DNA of 36,703 nucleotides, taken from positions 1-36,703 of the forward strand of contig CAKSQT010000011.1 in NCBI GenBank assembly GCA_934486755.1, read 5' to 3'. Within the stretch, counting starts at the first letter, position 1, and each line of letters starts with the position of its first letter. Of this stretch, positions 22,676 through 30,108 are shown piece after piece. Under the pieces are notes generated by a model. The model did no database searches. It had not been told where the DNA came from and saw nothing but the letters and a program-made list of their open reading frames with translations. This DNA comes from an uncultured Eubacteriales bacterium (GTDB lineage: Bacteria; Bacillota; Clostridia; Oscillospirales; Acutalibacteraceae). A program made the position numbers and the translations under genes.

Positions 22676-25028
22676 ATTTTTCGATTTTTACGGTATTTGC
22701 CCCCGCGTTTTCCGCTGCGCAAAGTATGCTGTTGTGACAGGTGAACATTATTATTTGTTGGTTTTCGGAATACTTTTTAAGATATTCAACGGTACTTTGC
22801 ATACGTTTGTCGTCATATTGCGTTAAAGAATCGTCTAAAAACAAAGGTAAAGGCTCTCCGTCGCTTGATATTAAATTCGACATTGCAAGTCTCATACTCA
22901 AATACGCCTGATCGGCTGTGCCGTTGCTTAAATAGTCGATTTCGTGACTGCCGAACTTTTCCTTTTCGCTAACGGCAATGCTGAAATCAGAGGAAATTTC
23001 CATTGAATCGTACCTGCCGTGCGTAAGCTCGGTGAATATTTCCGTTGCGCGCCTTTCAAGAGTGGAACCGTAGCTTTTTCTTACCTCTGCAAAGCTGTTA
23101 GTTAGGACCTTCATCGCAATGTCTGCGGCTGTGCAAAACTGCTTTTGTGAATCAATTACGTTTGTAAGGGTTTGTATTTCGCTGTTTATGGCGTCAGGAT
23201 CGTCGACATTCCTTTCTTCCGATTTGATTTGAGCGAGAACAGAGGCAAGCTCGGAGCTTTTTTCGGTCATTTCCGAAACCGTATTGTCGTATTGCAGTTT
23301 AACGTTTTCAAAATCTGTATCGGAATTTGCCTGCAAATCAGTATTCTTTGCAAGCTTTTCTTTAGCTTCTTCATACGAAATATTGCCGATATCGCGTGCA
23401 ATGTAGTTGAGACGTTGTTTGATTTCACGCTGGTGTGCGGTAACGGCTTTTATGCTTTCAAGTTCCACTCTTACGTTGGATATATCCGAGAACTGTTTAT
23501 AGCGCGAATATAAGCCGCTTAACTCATCTGTCGCGGCGCCGAGCGCTTCCGATTCTTTTGCAATTAATTGCTCATATTCTTTAAGCTCCTGCTTTTGAGA
23601 CTCTATTCTTGTTTCATTGCTTGTAAGAACCGTTTCTATCGATTTCAAACGCATTTCACGCTCAGCGTTTTCGTCAGTGTGCTTTTTGAGTAGAATATTA
23701 ATTTTTTCTATTGACTCAGTTAGGTCTTCCGCCGCGGTATTATTCGCCGAAATTCGTTTTTTAAGGCATATTTTAATTATAAGCGACGCAATAAGCAAAA
23801 CTGAACCTACGGCGGTGTAGAAATAAATCGGATGCGACAAAAGGAATGAAACAATCGAACCGACTATTAAAAGCAAGCCGACAATAACAAAGGGCAATAT
23901 GAATAAGCGGCGTTTTAACAAACAGTTTTTTGCCGATGTCAGCCTGTCAAGCTCAGAATTTTTTTCTTTGACAGAGCCCGACAGTTTTGCACATTCAGAA
24001 TTAACGCTTTCGATTTTTTCCGATAATTCCTTTGCTTTTTCGGGGGATATATCGTCGGACGGATGCTCGCATAAATTTATATTGTTTCGCAGCATTTCGG
24101 CTTTTATATTAAGGTCATTGAGCTTTTGAGACGCAAGCTCGCATTTCTTAATGCAAAATTCAAGTTTTGAAACATACAAGTCGTCTATAATATGCCCGTC
24201 GGACAGTTTAAGATCTGCGTTAAGCCCGTCAAGTTCGCCTTTGAGCCGTAACATTTCGGTTAGCTTTTCCGCGTTCTTAATGTCCTGCTCGGAATTTATT
24301 TTCTTTTTTAATTCCGCGGCTTTGTTTTGTAACACATCGAGATTTCGGCGCAGTTCTTCGGATTTTTCTTTAAGCGCTTCTATATGTGCCTGTCCCGATT
24401 TTGCGGTTTCAAATTCGTTTAAAAGCTGCTTTTTTCTGGCAATATTTTTGTCAAGCAGACCAACCTTTTTTGCAGACATAAGAGCATATTTTGAATCATA
24501 TAATCTTTTGTATACGGTATCAAATGAAATGTCTTCATCGCCTGTTGTTGCAAAATTAGCGAGTTTTGAGTTTATTTCCCCGTTGGCGGCGGCATTGCTT
24601 TCGGCGCCCCCGAACTGACCTATGAACAGGCTCCTCTCAAAAGCAGGGGAGGACAAGCCGAACAATTTAATACCGATGTCGCTCGAAACGGTTTGTCGGC
24701 TGCTTAAATCAACGTCGCATAAAACGGTTTTGTCGGTTGAGTTGCTTTTTTGAAAAATCTTTTCCAAACGGTAATTCCTGCCGCCGTGTTCAAATTCAAT
24801 GCTGCCCGCCATTTGGCTGCCGTCCCACGGTGTGTACTTTTTGCGTATGTTTTTGGAAATTTGCGAAGAACCCTTGTCGCTGCCGTAAAACATCATTTTT
24901 ATAAACGCCATAACGGTGCTTTTGCCGTTTTCGTTTTCTCCGAAAACGGTGTTTAATCCATCGCCAAATTCAAGATTAAAGTCTTTAAGTCCGCCGAAAG
25001 ACGATATATATACTTTTTTAATCCTCAT
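22674..25028 (-). CDS. yhaN: YhaN-like SMC/Rad50-type AAA ATPase with membrane hairpin
   Basis: This 784-residue protein has an N-terminal ATP-binding half with Walker A GENENGKST (30-38), then long coiled coils (about 190-370 and 425-600). Between the coils lie two closely spaced transmembrane segments (about 375-420). The C-terminal half has the signature region DYLSNGTADQAYLSMRLA and Walker B PLFLDDSLTQYDD, followed by the switch-type His in MFTCHN. It pairs with the YhaO nuclease, as Rad50/SbcC pairs with Mre11/SbcD, but the membrane hairpin sets YhaN apart. It is somewhat shorter than Bacillus YhaN. Its start overlaps the yhaO end by 11 bases, implying a coupled two-subunit complex. The DNA-repair role is inferred. 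Confidence 0.9.
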   Translation of the reverse strand: MRIKKVYISSFGGLKDFNLEFGDGLNTVFGENENGKSTVMAFIKMMFYGSDKGSSQISKNIRKKYTPWDGSQMAGSIEFEHGGRNYRLEKIFQKSNSTDKTVLCDVDLSSRQTVSSDIGIKLFGLSSPAFERSLFIGQFGGAESNAAANGEINSKLANFATTGDEDISFDTVYKRLYDSKYALMSAKKVGLLDKNIARKKQLLNEFETAKSGQAHIEALKEKSEELRRNLDVLQNKAAELKKKINSEQDIKNAEKLTEMLRLKGELDGLNADLKLSDGHIIDDLYVSKLEFCIKKCELASQKLNDLNIKAEMLRNNINLCEHPSDDISPEKAKELSEKIESVNSECAKLSGSVKEKNSELDRLTSAKNCLLKRRLFILPFVIVGLLLIVGSIVSFLLSHPIYFYTAVGSVLLIASLIIKICLKKRISANNTAAEDLTESIEKINILLKKHTDENAEREMRLKSIETVLTSNETRIESQKQELKEYEQLIAKESEALGAATDELSGLYSRYKQFSDISNVRVELESIKAVTAHQREIKQRLNYIARDIGNISYEEAKEKLAKNTDLQANSDTDFENVKLQYDNTVSEMTEKSSELASVLAQIKSEERNVDDPDAINSEIQTLTNVIDSQKQFCTAADIAMKVLTNSFAEVRKSYGSTLERRATEIFTELTHGRYDSMEISSDFSIAVSEKEKFGSHEIDYLSNGTADQAYLSMRLAMSNLISSDGEPLPLFLDDSLTQYDDKRMQSTVEYLKKYSENQQIIMFTCHNSILCAAENAGANTVKIEK

Positions 25029-26151
25029 CGTACGGCACCTCCGAATTGAAAGCCTTTAATCCCAAATTTAGTGCGTATTCAATGCTTTCTCGGTTTTGCG
25101 GTTCCGTGTCGTCAAGCATACGCAACATATTTTTAACGAATATACCTTTAAGGTTTTTTTCAAGTGAAAGCAATTTTAAATCTATATCAAATTCCGTTTT
25201 ATCTTTAATTTTCACATAGTAGAGTTTTTCGGATAAACGGCTTGTCAGCTGTTCTGTTGAGATAACAGCATTTTCGGCTATCTTTCCGATAAGCTCTATT
25301 TTGTATAAATTGTTGACTGTTTCTTCGCCGTATTTTTCTTTAAGCGTTGAAAGTATTTTGTCGGATATTTCCTGCGTTTCCGACAGCCCTGTAATATCAA
25401 TTTTTTCTGATATGTGGCGCCTTTTTGATATCGGCAGAAATTCAAGATCGCATATTCCTTTTCCGATATTTCCGATATAAACGCCTTTCTCGTCAAGCTC
25501 GTCGAATCCCTGACCTTCGGGACAGCCACAGTACGCCATATATGTGCTTCCGCAGCAACCTATTTCGGTTCGCTTATGTACGTGTCCAAGCGCGATATAA
25601 TCCATTTTACAGCTTTTTATAAAAGCGGGCGTTACGGCGTTGTAGTCCGAATTCATATCGTTTCTCAAATCGCCGTGCAAAACCATAAGATTTATATAAC
25701 CGTCGTCGGGCGGAATTATTGAAAAATGTGTTTCGCCGCGCATATGAACGCTTCCGAACGATCTTCCGTAAACGCGGAGTTTAAGACTGTCAAACGTTAT
25801 ACACTCGTCCTCAGTTCCGAAAACAAACAGATTGTCGGGTCTGGGTTCGCGAATAAACGGCGAATCCGAATCAAGCGGATCGTGATTGCCCGCGGCGAAA
25901 ATCACCTTAATTTGCGGAACCGAGGCGATTTTTTCAAATACGGGCTTTGTAAGCGAAGGGCCGATATGATTGCTGTCAAACAGGTCGCCCGCTATTGCAA
26001 TTATCTGAACGCCGTTATTCTTTGCGGCGTCAATTATCTTTTCAAACGTTAAAAGAGTTTCATATCTACGTGCTGCCGCCAATTTGCCGAGGGAACTGTC
26101 GGCAACTCCTATATGCACGTCGGCGCAATGCAAGATTTTTACGGTATCCAT
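25018..26151 (-). CDS. yhaO: YhaO-like SbcD/Mre11 family nuclease
   Basis: This 377-residue calcineurin-like phosphoesterase shows all metal-site motifs of the Mre11/SbcD class: HCADVHIG, IAGDLFDSNH, AAGNHDPLD, VLHGDLRND and ALGHVHKR. A capping and ATPase-docking region makes up the C-terminal third. It should be a Mn-dependent exo/endonuclease working with YhaN. I start it at ATG 26151 because GGAG lies 7 bases before it; the in-frame TTG at 26157 would be too close to that site. It is first in a two-gene operon. Confidence 0.93.
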   Translation of the reverse strand: MDTVKILHCADVHIGVADSSLGKLAAARRYETLLTFEKIIDAAKNNGVQIIAIAGDLFDSNHIGPSLTKPVFEKIASVPQIKVIFAAGNHDPLDSDSPFIREPRPDNLFVFGTEDECITFDSLKLRVYGRSFGSVHMRGETHFSIIPPDDGYINLMVLHGDLRNDMNSDYNAVTPAFIKSCKMDYIALGHVHKRTEIGCCGSTYMAYCGCPEGQGFDELDEKGVYIGNIGKGICDLEFLPISKRRHISEKIDITGLSETQEISDKILSTLKEKYGEETVNNLYKIELIGKIAENAVISTEQLTSRLSEKLYYVKIKDKTEFDIDLKLLSLEKNLKGIFVKNMLRMLDDTEPQNRESIEYALNLGLKAFNSEVPYDED

Positions 26152-26183
26152 ATTCAATCTCCAAAATAAGTATTATTATAACA

Positions 26184-26212
26184 ATATTATCATTTAAAGT
26201 GTTTTTAATCAA
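26184..26212 (-). promoter_or_regulatory. candidate yhaO-yhaN promoter
   Basis: Minus-strand TTGATT (26212-26207) and TAATAT (26189-26184) with 17 bases between them. A perfect TATAAT also occurs at 26180-26175 but without a good -35, so the exact start is uncertain. Confidence 0.55.
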
Positions 26213-26238
26213 GACAAAAACTTCTGTTTTCGTTATAT

Positions 26239-26279
26239 TTTCGCCAAAATGCACGTGACGAAACGCCGCATTGGCGAAA
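26239..26279. repeat. 9-bp inverted repeat between yhaO and the hydrogenase operon
   Basis: TTTCGCCAA (26239-26247) and TTGGCGAAA (26271-26279) are perfect complements with 23 bases between. CGCC/GGCG at 26264-26276 could form a smaller alternative hairpin. It lies between two divergent operons, and I cannot assign a function. Confidence 0.55.
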
Positions 26280-26320
26280 CTTATAAAAACTTATATAAAA
26301 TTTTGTTAAAAAAATATCGA

Positions 26321-26367
26321 AAAAGACATTTAAAAGTCTTTTAAATTTTTTAAGTATATGATATAAT
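26321..26367 (+). promoter_or_regulatory. hydrogenase operon promoter with overlapping palindromic operator candidate
   Basis: An extended -10, TGATATAAT (26359-26367), has only a weak -35 (TTTTAA at 26339-26344). Overlapping that -35 is a 22-base near-perfect palindrome at 26321-26342, with arms AAAAGAC and GTCTTTT around ATTTAAAA. A weak -35 next to a symmetric site suggests regulated transcription. The regulator is unknown. Confidence 0.65.
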
Positions 26368-26377
26368 ACATAGGTAT

Positions 26378-26418
26378 ATGTGCGTAGCGCATATCCCGTT
26401 TAGGGAATAGCCTTGCGC
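26378..26418 (+). promoter_or_regulatory. structured 5' leader of the hydrogenase operon
   Basis: Hairpin A pairs ATGTGCG (26378-26384) with CGCATAT (26388-26394). The competing fold pairs GCGCA (26387-26391) with TGCGC (26414-26418) around a nested TCCC/GGGA hairpin. Both use 26387-26391, so they exclude each other. There is no T run, so any control would act on RNA stability or translation. Confidence 0.4.
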
Positions 26419-26448
26419 CGTATAATTTTATGGAGGAGGATTTATTTC

Positions 26449-26946
26449 ATGCAAAAGAAGATCAGTACATTCCCTTTTAAGGGAACTGCTGAACAGGAAA
26501 AGCAGCTGAGGGCTGTTATTGACGCTAATAAGCACGATAAGAGCCTTTTGATGTCTGTCATGCAGCAAGCGCAGGATATTTACGGCTATCTACCTATGGA
26601 GGTTCAGGAAATGATAGCCGAGGGAATGGACGTGCCGCTTGAAAAGGTTTACGGAGTATCAACATTCTACGCTCAGTTTTCGCTTTCGCCTAAGGGTGAG
26701 TACAACATTTCCGTTTGTTTGGGAACGGCTTGTTATGTTAAAGGCTCGGGCGACATTTTTGACAAGATAAGCGAAAAGCTCGGAATCGGTGCTGACGAAT
26801 GCACACCCGACGGCAGATTTTCTCTTACTGCCTGCCGTTGCATAGGCGCTTGCGGTCTGGCTCCCGTATTGACAGTGAACGACGAAGTTTACGGACGTCT
26901 TACGGTAGACGATGTTGACGGTATTCTCGAAAAATACACAAATTAA
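26449..26946 (+). CDS. hydC: NuoE-like [2Fe-2S] subunit of NAD(P)-linked hydrogenase (HydC/HndA type)
   Basis: This 165-residue protein has the thioredoxin-like 24-kDa subunit fold. The [2Fe-2S] ligands are C90, C95, C131 and C135 (SVCLGTAC and CRCIGACG). An N-terminal helical part contains LLMSVMQQAQDIYGYLP and VYGVSTFYAQFSL. In HydABC/HndABCD complexes it passes electrons to the flavin subunit. GGAGGAGGA at 26432-26440 fixes ATG 26449; the longer upstream reading overlaps the leader. It is first in a ten-gene operon running to 34642, separated from its partner NuoF-like gene by seven genes. Confidence 0.92.
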   Translation: MQKKISTFPFKGTAEQEKQLRAVIDANKHDKSLLMSVMQQAQDIYGYLPMEVQEMIAEGMDVPLEKVYGVSTFYAQFSLSPKGEYNISVCLGTACYVKGSGDIFDKISEKLGIGADECTPDGRFSLTACRCIGACGLAPVLTVNDEVYGRLTVDDVDGILEKYTN

Positions 26947-26973
26947 TCTGTATTTGAAAAGGAAATAATCTAT

Positions 26974-27324
26974 ATGAAGATAAGCACAATTAAGGAACTG
27001 CTTGGCGCCGATGTAATATGCTGTGAGGAAATGCTTTCAAATCACGTCTATTCCGCCTGCGGAAGCGATATGATGAGCGACGTTCTCGCTTATGTTAAGG
27101 ATCAGGCAGTCCTGCTTACGGGCTTGGTCAATTCTCAGGTTATCAGAACCGCCGAGATGATGGATATGATATGCATTGTATTTGTCCGTTCAAAAATGCC
27201 AAGCGAGGAAATGATAGCGCTTGCAAAGGAAAGCGGTATTGTTATTCTTGCTACGGACAAACGTATGTACGAGGCTTGCGGTATCCTTTACAGCAACGGT
27301 CTTGTAGGAAACAGGGCAAAGTAA
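26974..27324 (+). CDS. DRTGG-domain-like small protein (copy 1)
   Basis: This 116-residue protein resembles stand-alone DRTGG domains (Pfam PF07085), which accompany hydrogenase signalling genes, CBS domains and phosphotransacetylase-type proteins; their ligand is not established. Visible features are ISTIKELLGADVIC, YSACGSDMMSDVLAYV, VLLTGLVNSQVIRTAEMMD, and the end GIVILATDKRMYEACGIL. It is a paralogue of the protein at 29054-29380 (shared CG-D-S-VL pattern, then I-VL--DK--YE-C--L). AAAGGAAA precedes the ATG. Its stop shares one base with the next start (TAATG). Confidence 0.75.
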   Translation: MKISTIKELLGADVICCEEMLSNHVYSACGSDMMSDVLAYVKDQAVLLTGLVNSQVIRTAEMMDMICIVFVRSKMPSEEMIALAKESGIVILATDKRMYEACGILYSNGLVGNRAK

Positions 27325-27746
27325 TGAGCGACGTATTGAATTTTCACTTCAATGTTGACGGTTCGGACTTTACGTCGGCGGGGCAGGCTTCTGTCCAGGT
27401 TAAGAAAAACTTGCGGCAGTTGGGTTTGTCTCCCGAAACTATTCGCCGTGTTTCTATTGCTATGTATGAAGGCGAAATAAATATGGTGATTCACGCAGGC
27501 GGCGGAACTGCCGATGTTACGGTGACTCCCGAATACATAGAAATAAAGCTCTGCGACAAGGGACCCGGTATAAAGGACATATCTCAGGCAATGCAGGAGG
27601 GCTTTTCAACCGCTCCCGACAATATCCGTTCGCTCGGCTTCGGCGCTGGAATGGGGCTTCCGAATATGAAACGCTATTCCGATTATATGGATATTGAATC
27701 GACCGTTGGCGTAGGGACCGACATAACTATGCGGGTGAATTTGTAA
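27324..27746 (+). CDS. GHKL ATPase, anti-sigma-factor (RsbW/SpoIIAB)-like
   Basis: This 140-residue protein is a bare histidine-kinase-type ATP-binding domain. The N box is EGEINMVIHA (E49/E51, N53), the G1 box is DKGPGI (78-83) and the G2 box is GFGAGMGLPNMKR (105-117). There is no phosphoacceptor His domain, no sensor domain and no transmembrane segment. The size and layout match serine-kinase anti-sigma factors, so it may phosphorylate or sequester a protein partner, but no sigma factor or STAS antagonist is in the window. Translation is coupled to the upstream DRTGG-like gene by TAATG. Confidence 0.85.
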   Translation: MSDVLNFHFNVDGSDFTSAGQASVQVKKNLRQLGLSPETIRRVSIAMYEGEINMVIHAGGGTADVTVTPEYIEIKLCDKGPGIKDISQAMQEGFSTAPDNIRSLGFGAGMGLPNMKRYSDYMDIESTVGVGTDITMRVNL

Positions 27747-27771
27747 AACTGAAACTTAGTAGGTGCAACTT

Positions 27772-29067
27772 ATGAATACGTATGAACATTCGGTTTATCT
27801 TGATGTTGAGAAATGCAACGGCTGTACCACCTGTCTCAGGCATTGCCCGACAGAGGCAATCAGAATCAGAAACGGTCATGCCGTCATAAATCAAGAAAGA
27901 TGTATTGATTGCGGCGAATGTATAAGAGTTTGTCACAACAATGCTAAAAAAGCCGTTTGCAGTAAGCTCGAAGCGATGGATAAATATAAGTGGAAGATAG
28001 CTTTGCCTGCTCCGTCGCTTTACGGTCAGTTTGATAATCTTGATGATGTTGACTATGTTTTAAACGGTCTTTTAAAGATAGGCTTTGACGATGTTTTTGA
28101 GGTTTCTGCCGCGGCGGAATTAGTTTCGGCGTATACAAGGATATACCTGAAAACCGAGGGCGTCCGTAAGCCCGCTATAAGCTCGGCGTGTCCTGTGGTT
28201 ATGCGGCTTATAGGTCTGCGTTTTCCGTCACTTACCGAAAACATCATACATATGCTTCCCCCTATGGAGGTCGCGGCAGGTATTGCAAGGGATCGCGCCA
28301 AAAAGCAGCATCCCGAATTGAATGATGATGAAATAGGCGTTTGCTTTATTTCACCGTGCCCTGCCAAGGTAAGCTATGTGAAAAACGGGTTTGCAGGCTA
28401 TAAAAGCAAGGTCGATGTTGTCGTGTCGATAAGCGATATTTACTTTTTGCTTATAAACGCAATGAGCAAAAATGACGAGCTTGAAAATGTTGCAAACTCA
28501 GGAATGATAGGAATAGGCTGGGCGGCGACAGGCGGCGAGGCTTCTGCCATATTTAATGACAGCTATCTTGCGGCTGACGGTATTGAAAATGTCATAAGGG
28601 TTCTCGATCAGGTGGAAAACGGCAATATACCGCCGCTTGAATTTATAGAGCTTAACGCCTGCACAGGCGGTTGCGTCGGCGGCGTTATGACTATGCAAAA
28701 TCCTTTCATAGCCAAAGCGCGCTTACAGGGATTAAGACATTATTTGCCCGTATCCCAGAATTTTCTGTCAAAGGACGAAAGCAAATACATACCCGAAAGC
28801 TATTTGTTTAACGAGTTTCCAGTTTATCATCCCATTGCCCGTTTGAGCGACAGTATGGCGGAATCTATGCGAATGATGTCCGATATTCAAAAACTCAAAG
28901 ACGAGCTTCCCGGAATTGACTGCGGCTCCTGCGGCGCGCCGAATTGCCGTGCGTTTGCGGAAGACGTTGTGACTAAAAAAGCGGATAAGTATGATTGTCT
29001 TATAGCTATTAAGGACAGCCTTGAAAAATATATCGGTGATAAAGGTGAAATCAATGAAAGTAAGTGA
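27772..29067 (+). CDS. sensory-type [FeFe] hydrogenase-like protein (HydS-like, no PAS domain)
   Basis: This 431-residue protein begins with two [4Fe-4S] ferredoxin motifs (C15/18/21/25 and C44/47/50/54). A hydrogenase large-subunit domain follows. Its H-cluster motifs are modified but keep the cysteines: SSACPVV (C140), SPCPAK (C196, K199) and NACTGGCVGG (C297, C301). Catalytic enzymes have a proton-relay Cys just before the first ligand; here it is Ala139, as reported for the putative sensory hydrogenase of Thermotoga. The usual Glu of MPCxxKxxE is Tyr. The C-terminus is a further Fe-S motif, CGSCGAPNC (C384, C387, C392) with C409, and no PAS domain. AGGTG precedes ATG 27772. It is probably a redox or H2 sensor rather than a productive hydrogenase. 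Confidence 0.88.
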   Translation: MNTYEHSVYLDVEKCNGCTTCLRHCPTEAIRIRNGHAVINQERCIDCGECIRVCHNNAKKAVCSKLEAMDKYKWKIALPAPSLYGQFDNLDDVDYVLNGLLKIGFDDVFEVSAAAELVSAYTRIYLKTEGVRKPAISSACPVVMRLIGLRFPSLTENIIHMLPPMEVAAGIARDRAKKQHPELNDDEIGVCFISPCPAKVSYVKNGFAGYKSKVDVVVSISDIYFLLINAMSKNDELENVANSGMIGIGWAATGGEASAIFNDSYLAADGIENVIRVLDQVENGNIPPLEFIELNACTGGCVGGVMTMQNPFIAKARLQGLRHYLPVSQNFLSKDESKYIPESYLFNEFPVYHPIARLSDSMAESMRMMSDIQKLKDELPGIDCGSCGAPNCRAFAEDVVTKKADKYDCLIAIKDSLEKYIGDKGEINESK

Positions 29068-29380
29068 GCTTTGCGAGAAGATCGGAGCAAAAGCAATTAC
29101 TTTGCCCGACGGTGACCGCGAAATAAGCGGCGCCTATTGCGGAGATCTGCTCAGTTGGGTTATGGGCAGAGCAACGAGCGGCAACGTGTGGATAACAATT
29201 ATGTCAAACATAAACGTCGTCGCCGTAGCCTCGCTTGCTGATACGGCGTGCGTTTTGCTTGCTGAGGGGGTTGAACTTGAAGAAGATGTTAAGTCAACCG
29301 CGCAAAGCAAAGGGATTAACGTACTTTCATCGGATAAAAGCGCATACGAGCTTTGCTCGGTTCTGAGCGGTCTGATATGA
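29054..29380 (+). CDS. DRTGG-domain-like small protein (copy 2)
   Basis: This 108-residue protein is a paralogue of the one at 26974-27324. Both share a Cys-Gly-Asp segment (AYCGDLLSWVMGR), a hydrophobic strand (VWITIMSNINVVAVASLAD) and the ending GINVLSSDKSAYELCSVL. ATG 29054 follows AAAGGTG and overlaps the end of the hydrogenase-like gene by 14 bases. Its own stop overlaps the PHP gene start (ATGA). The two copies flank the GHKL ATPase and hydrogenase-like sensor, suggesting a heteromeric or sequential ligand-binding role (inference). Confidence 0.72.
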   Translation: MKVSELCEKIGAKAITLPDGDREISGAYCGDLLSWVMGRATSGNVWITIMSNINVVAVASLADTACVLLAEGVELEEDVKSTAQSKGINVLSSDKSAYELCSVLSGLI

Positions 29381-30108
29381 ACAGGTATTATTACGATCTG
29401 CATATTCATTCTTGCTTATCTCCCTGCGGCGATAATGATTCAACACCGAATAATATCGCGGGAATGGGCGAGCTTAACGGACTTAATATTATGGCGCTTA
29501 CCGACCATAACACCTGCAAAAATTGTCCCGCGTTTTTTAAGGCCGCTTCACGGCACGGTATAATTCCCGTTGCGGGAATGGAGCTTACAACTGCGGAGGA
29601 CATACACCTTGTGTGCCTTTTTGAAACTCTTGAAGCCGCTATGGATTTTGACAGGTTTGTTTATTCAAAGCGTATCCTCATAAAAAACCGAACCGATATT
29701 TTCGGTGACCAGCTCATACTTGACGGTGACGACGAATTGATAGGAACGGACGATATGCTGCTCACAAACGCGACGATGCTTGCGCTTGAAGCCGCCGCAG
29801 AGGCGGTTTTGGAACACGGCGGTATCTGCTATCCCGCTCATATCGACCGCGAGGCAAACGGCATTATTTCGGTTTTGGGCGGATTTCCCGACAAACCGAA
29901 ATTCAATGTTGCCGAACTTCACAATTCCGAAAAGTCCGATAGCTGTTCCTTAATTACAGGTTTAAAAAAGGATAATTACATAATAAGCTCCGACGCTCAC
30001 TATCTTTGGGATATTAAAGAAAAAAATGAGTATTTTGAGCTTGACGACGAACCGTACAGCAGTGCGAAAGTGCGTAGGTCGCTGTTTGATTTTTTGAGGT
30101 CATTATGA
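29377..30108 (+). CDS. PHP-domain metal-dependent phosphoesterase
   Basis: This 243-residue protein has a complete PHP active site: H9 and H11 (DLHIHS), D43/H44 (LTDHN), E69 (GMELTT), H78, H155 (YPAHID) and the DAH of SSDAHYLWD (D206, H208). Relatives hydrolyse phosphate esters, including 3'-phosphonucleotides and short RNA (YciV/RNase AM type). The substrate here is unknown, but an intact metal site argues for real catalysis. It is coupled on both sides by ATGA overlaps. A PHP gene inside a hydrogenase operon suggests removal of a phosphate or nucleotide signal (inference). Confidence 0.88.
   Translation: MNRYYYDLHIHSCLSPCGDNDSTPNNIAGMGELNGLNIMALTDHNTCKNCPAFFKAASRHGIIPVAGMELTTAEDIHLVCLFETLEAAMDFDRFVYSKRILIKNRTDIFGDQLILDGDDELIGTDDMLLTNATMLALEAAAEAVLEHGGICYPAHIDREANGIISVLGGFPDKPKFNVAELHNSEKSDSCSLITGLKKDNYIISSDAHYLWDIKEKNEYFELDDEPYSSAKVRRSLFDFLRSL

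Noticed and set aside
26303..26322. Rex operator upstream of the hydrogenase operon
   Set aside because: Only one half (TTGTTAA) is intact; the second half matches at 3 of 7 positions. It is mentioned as a half-site but not called as an operator.
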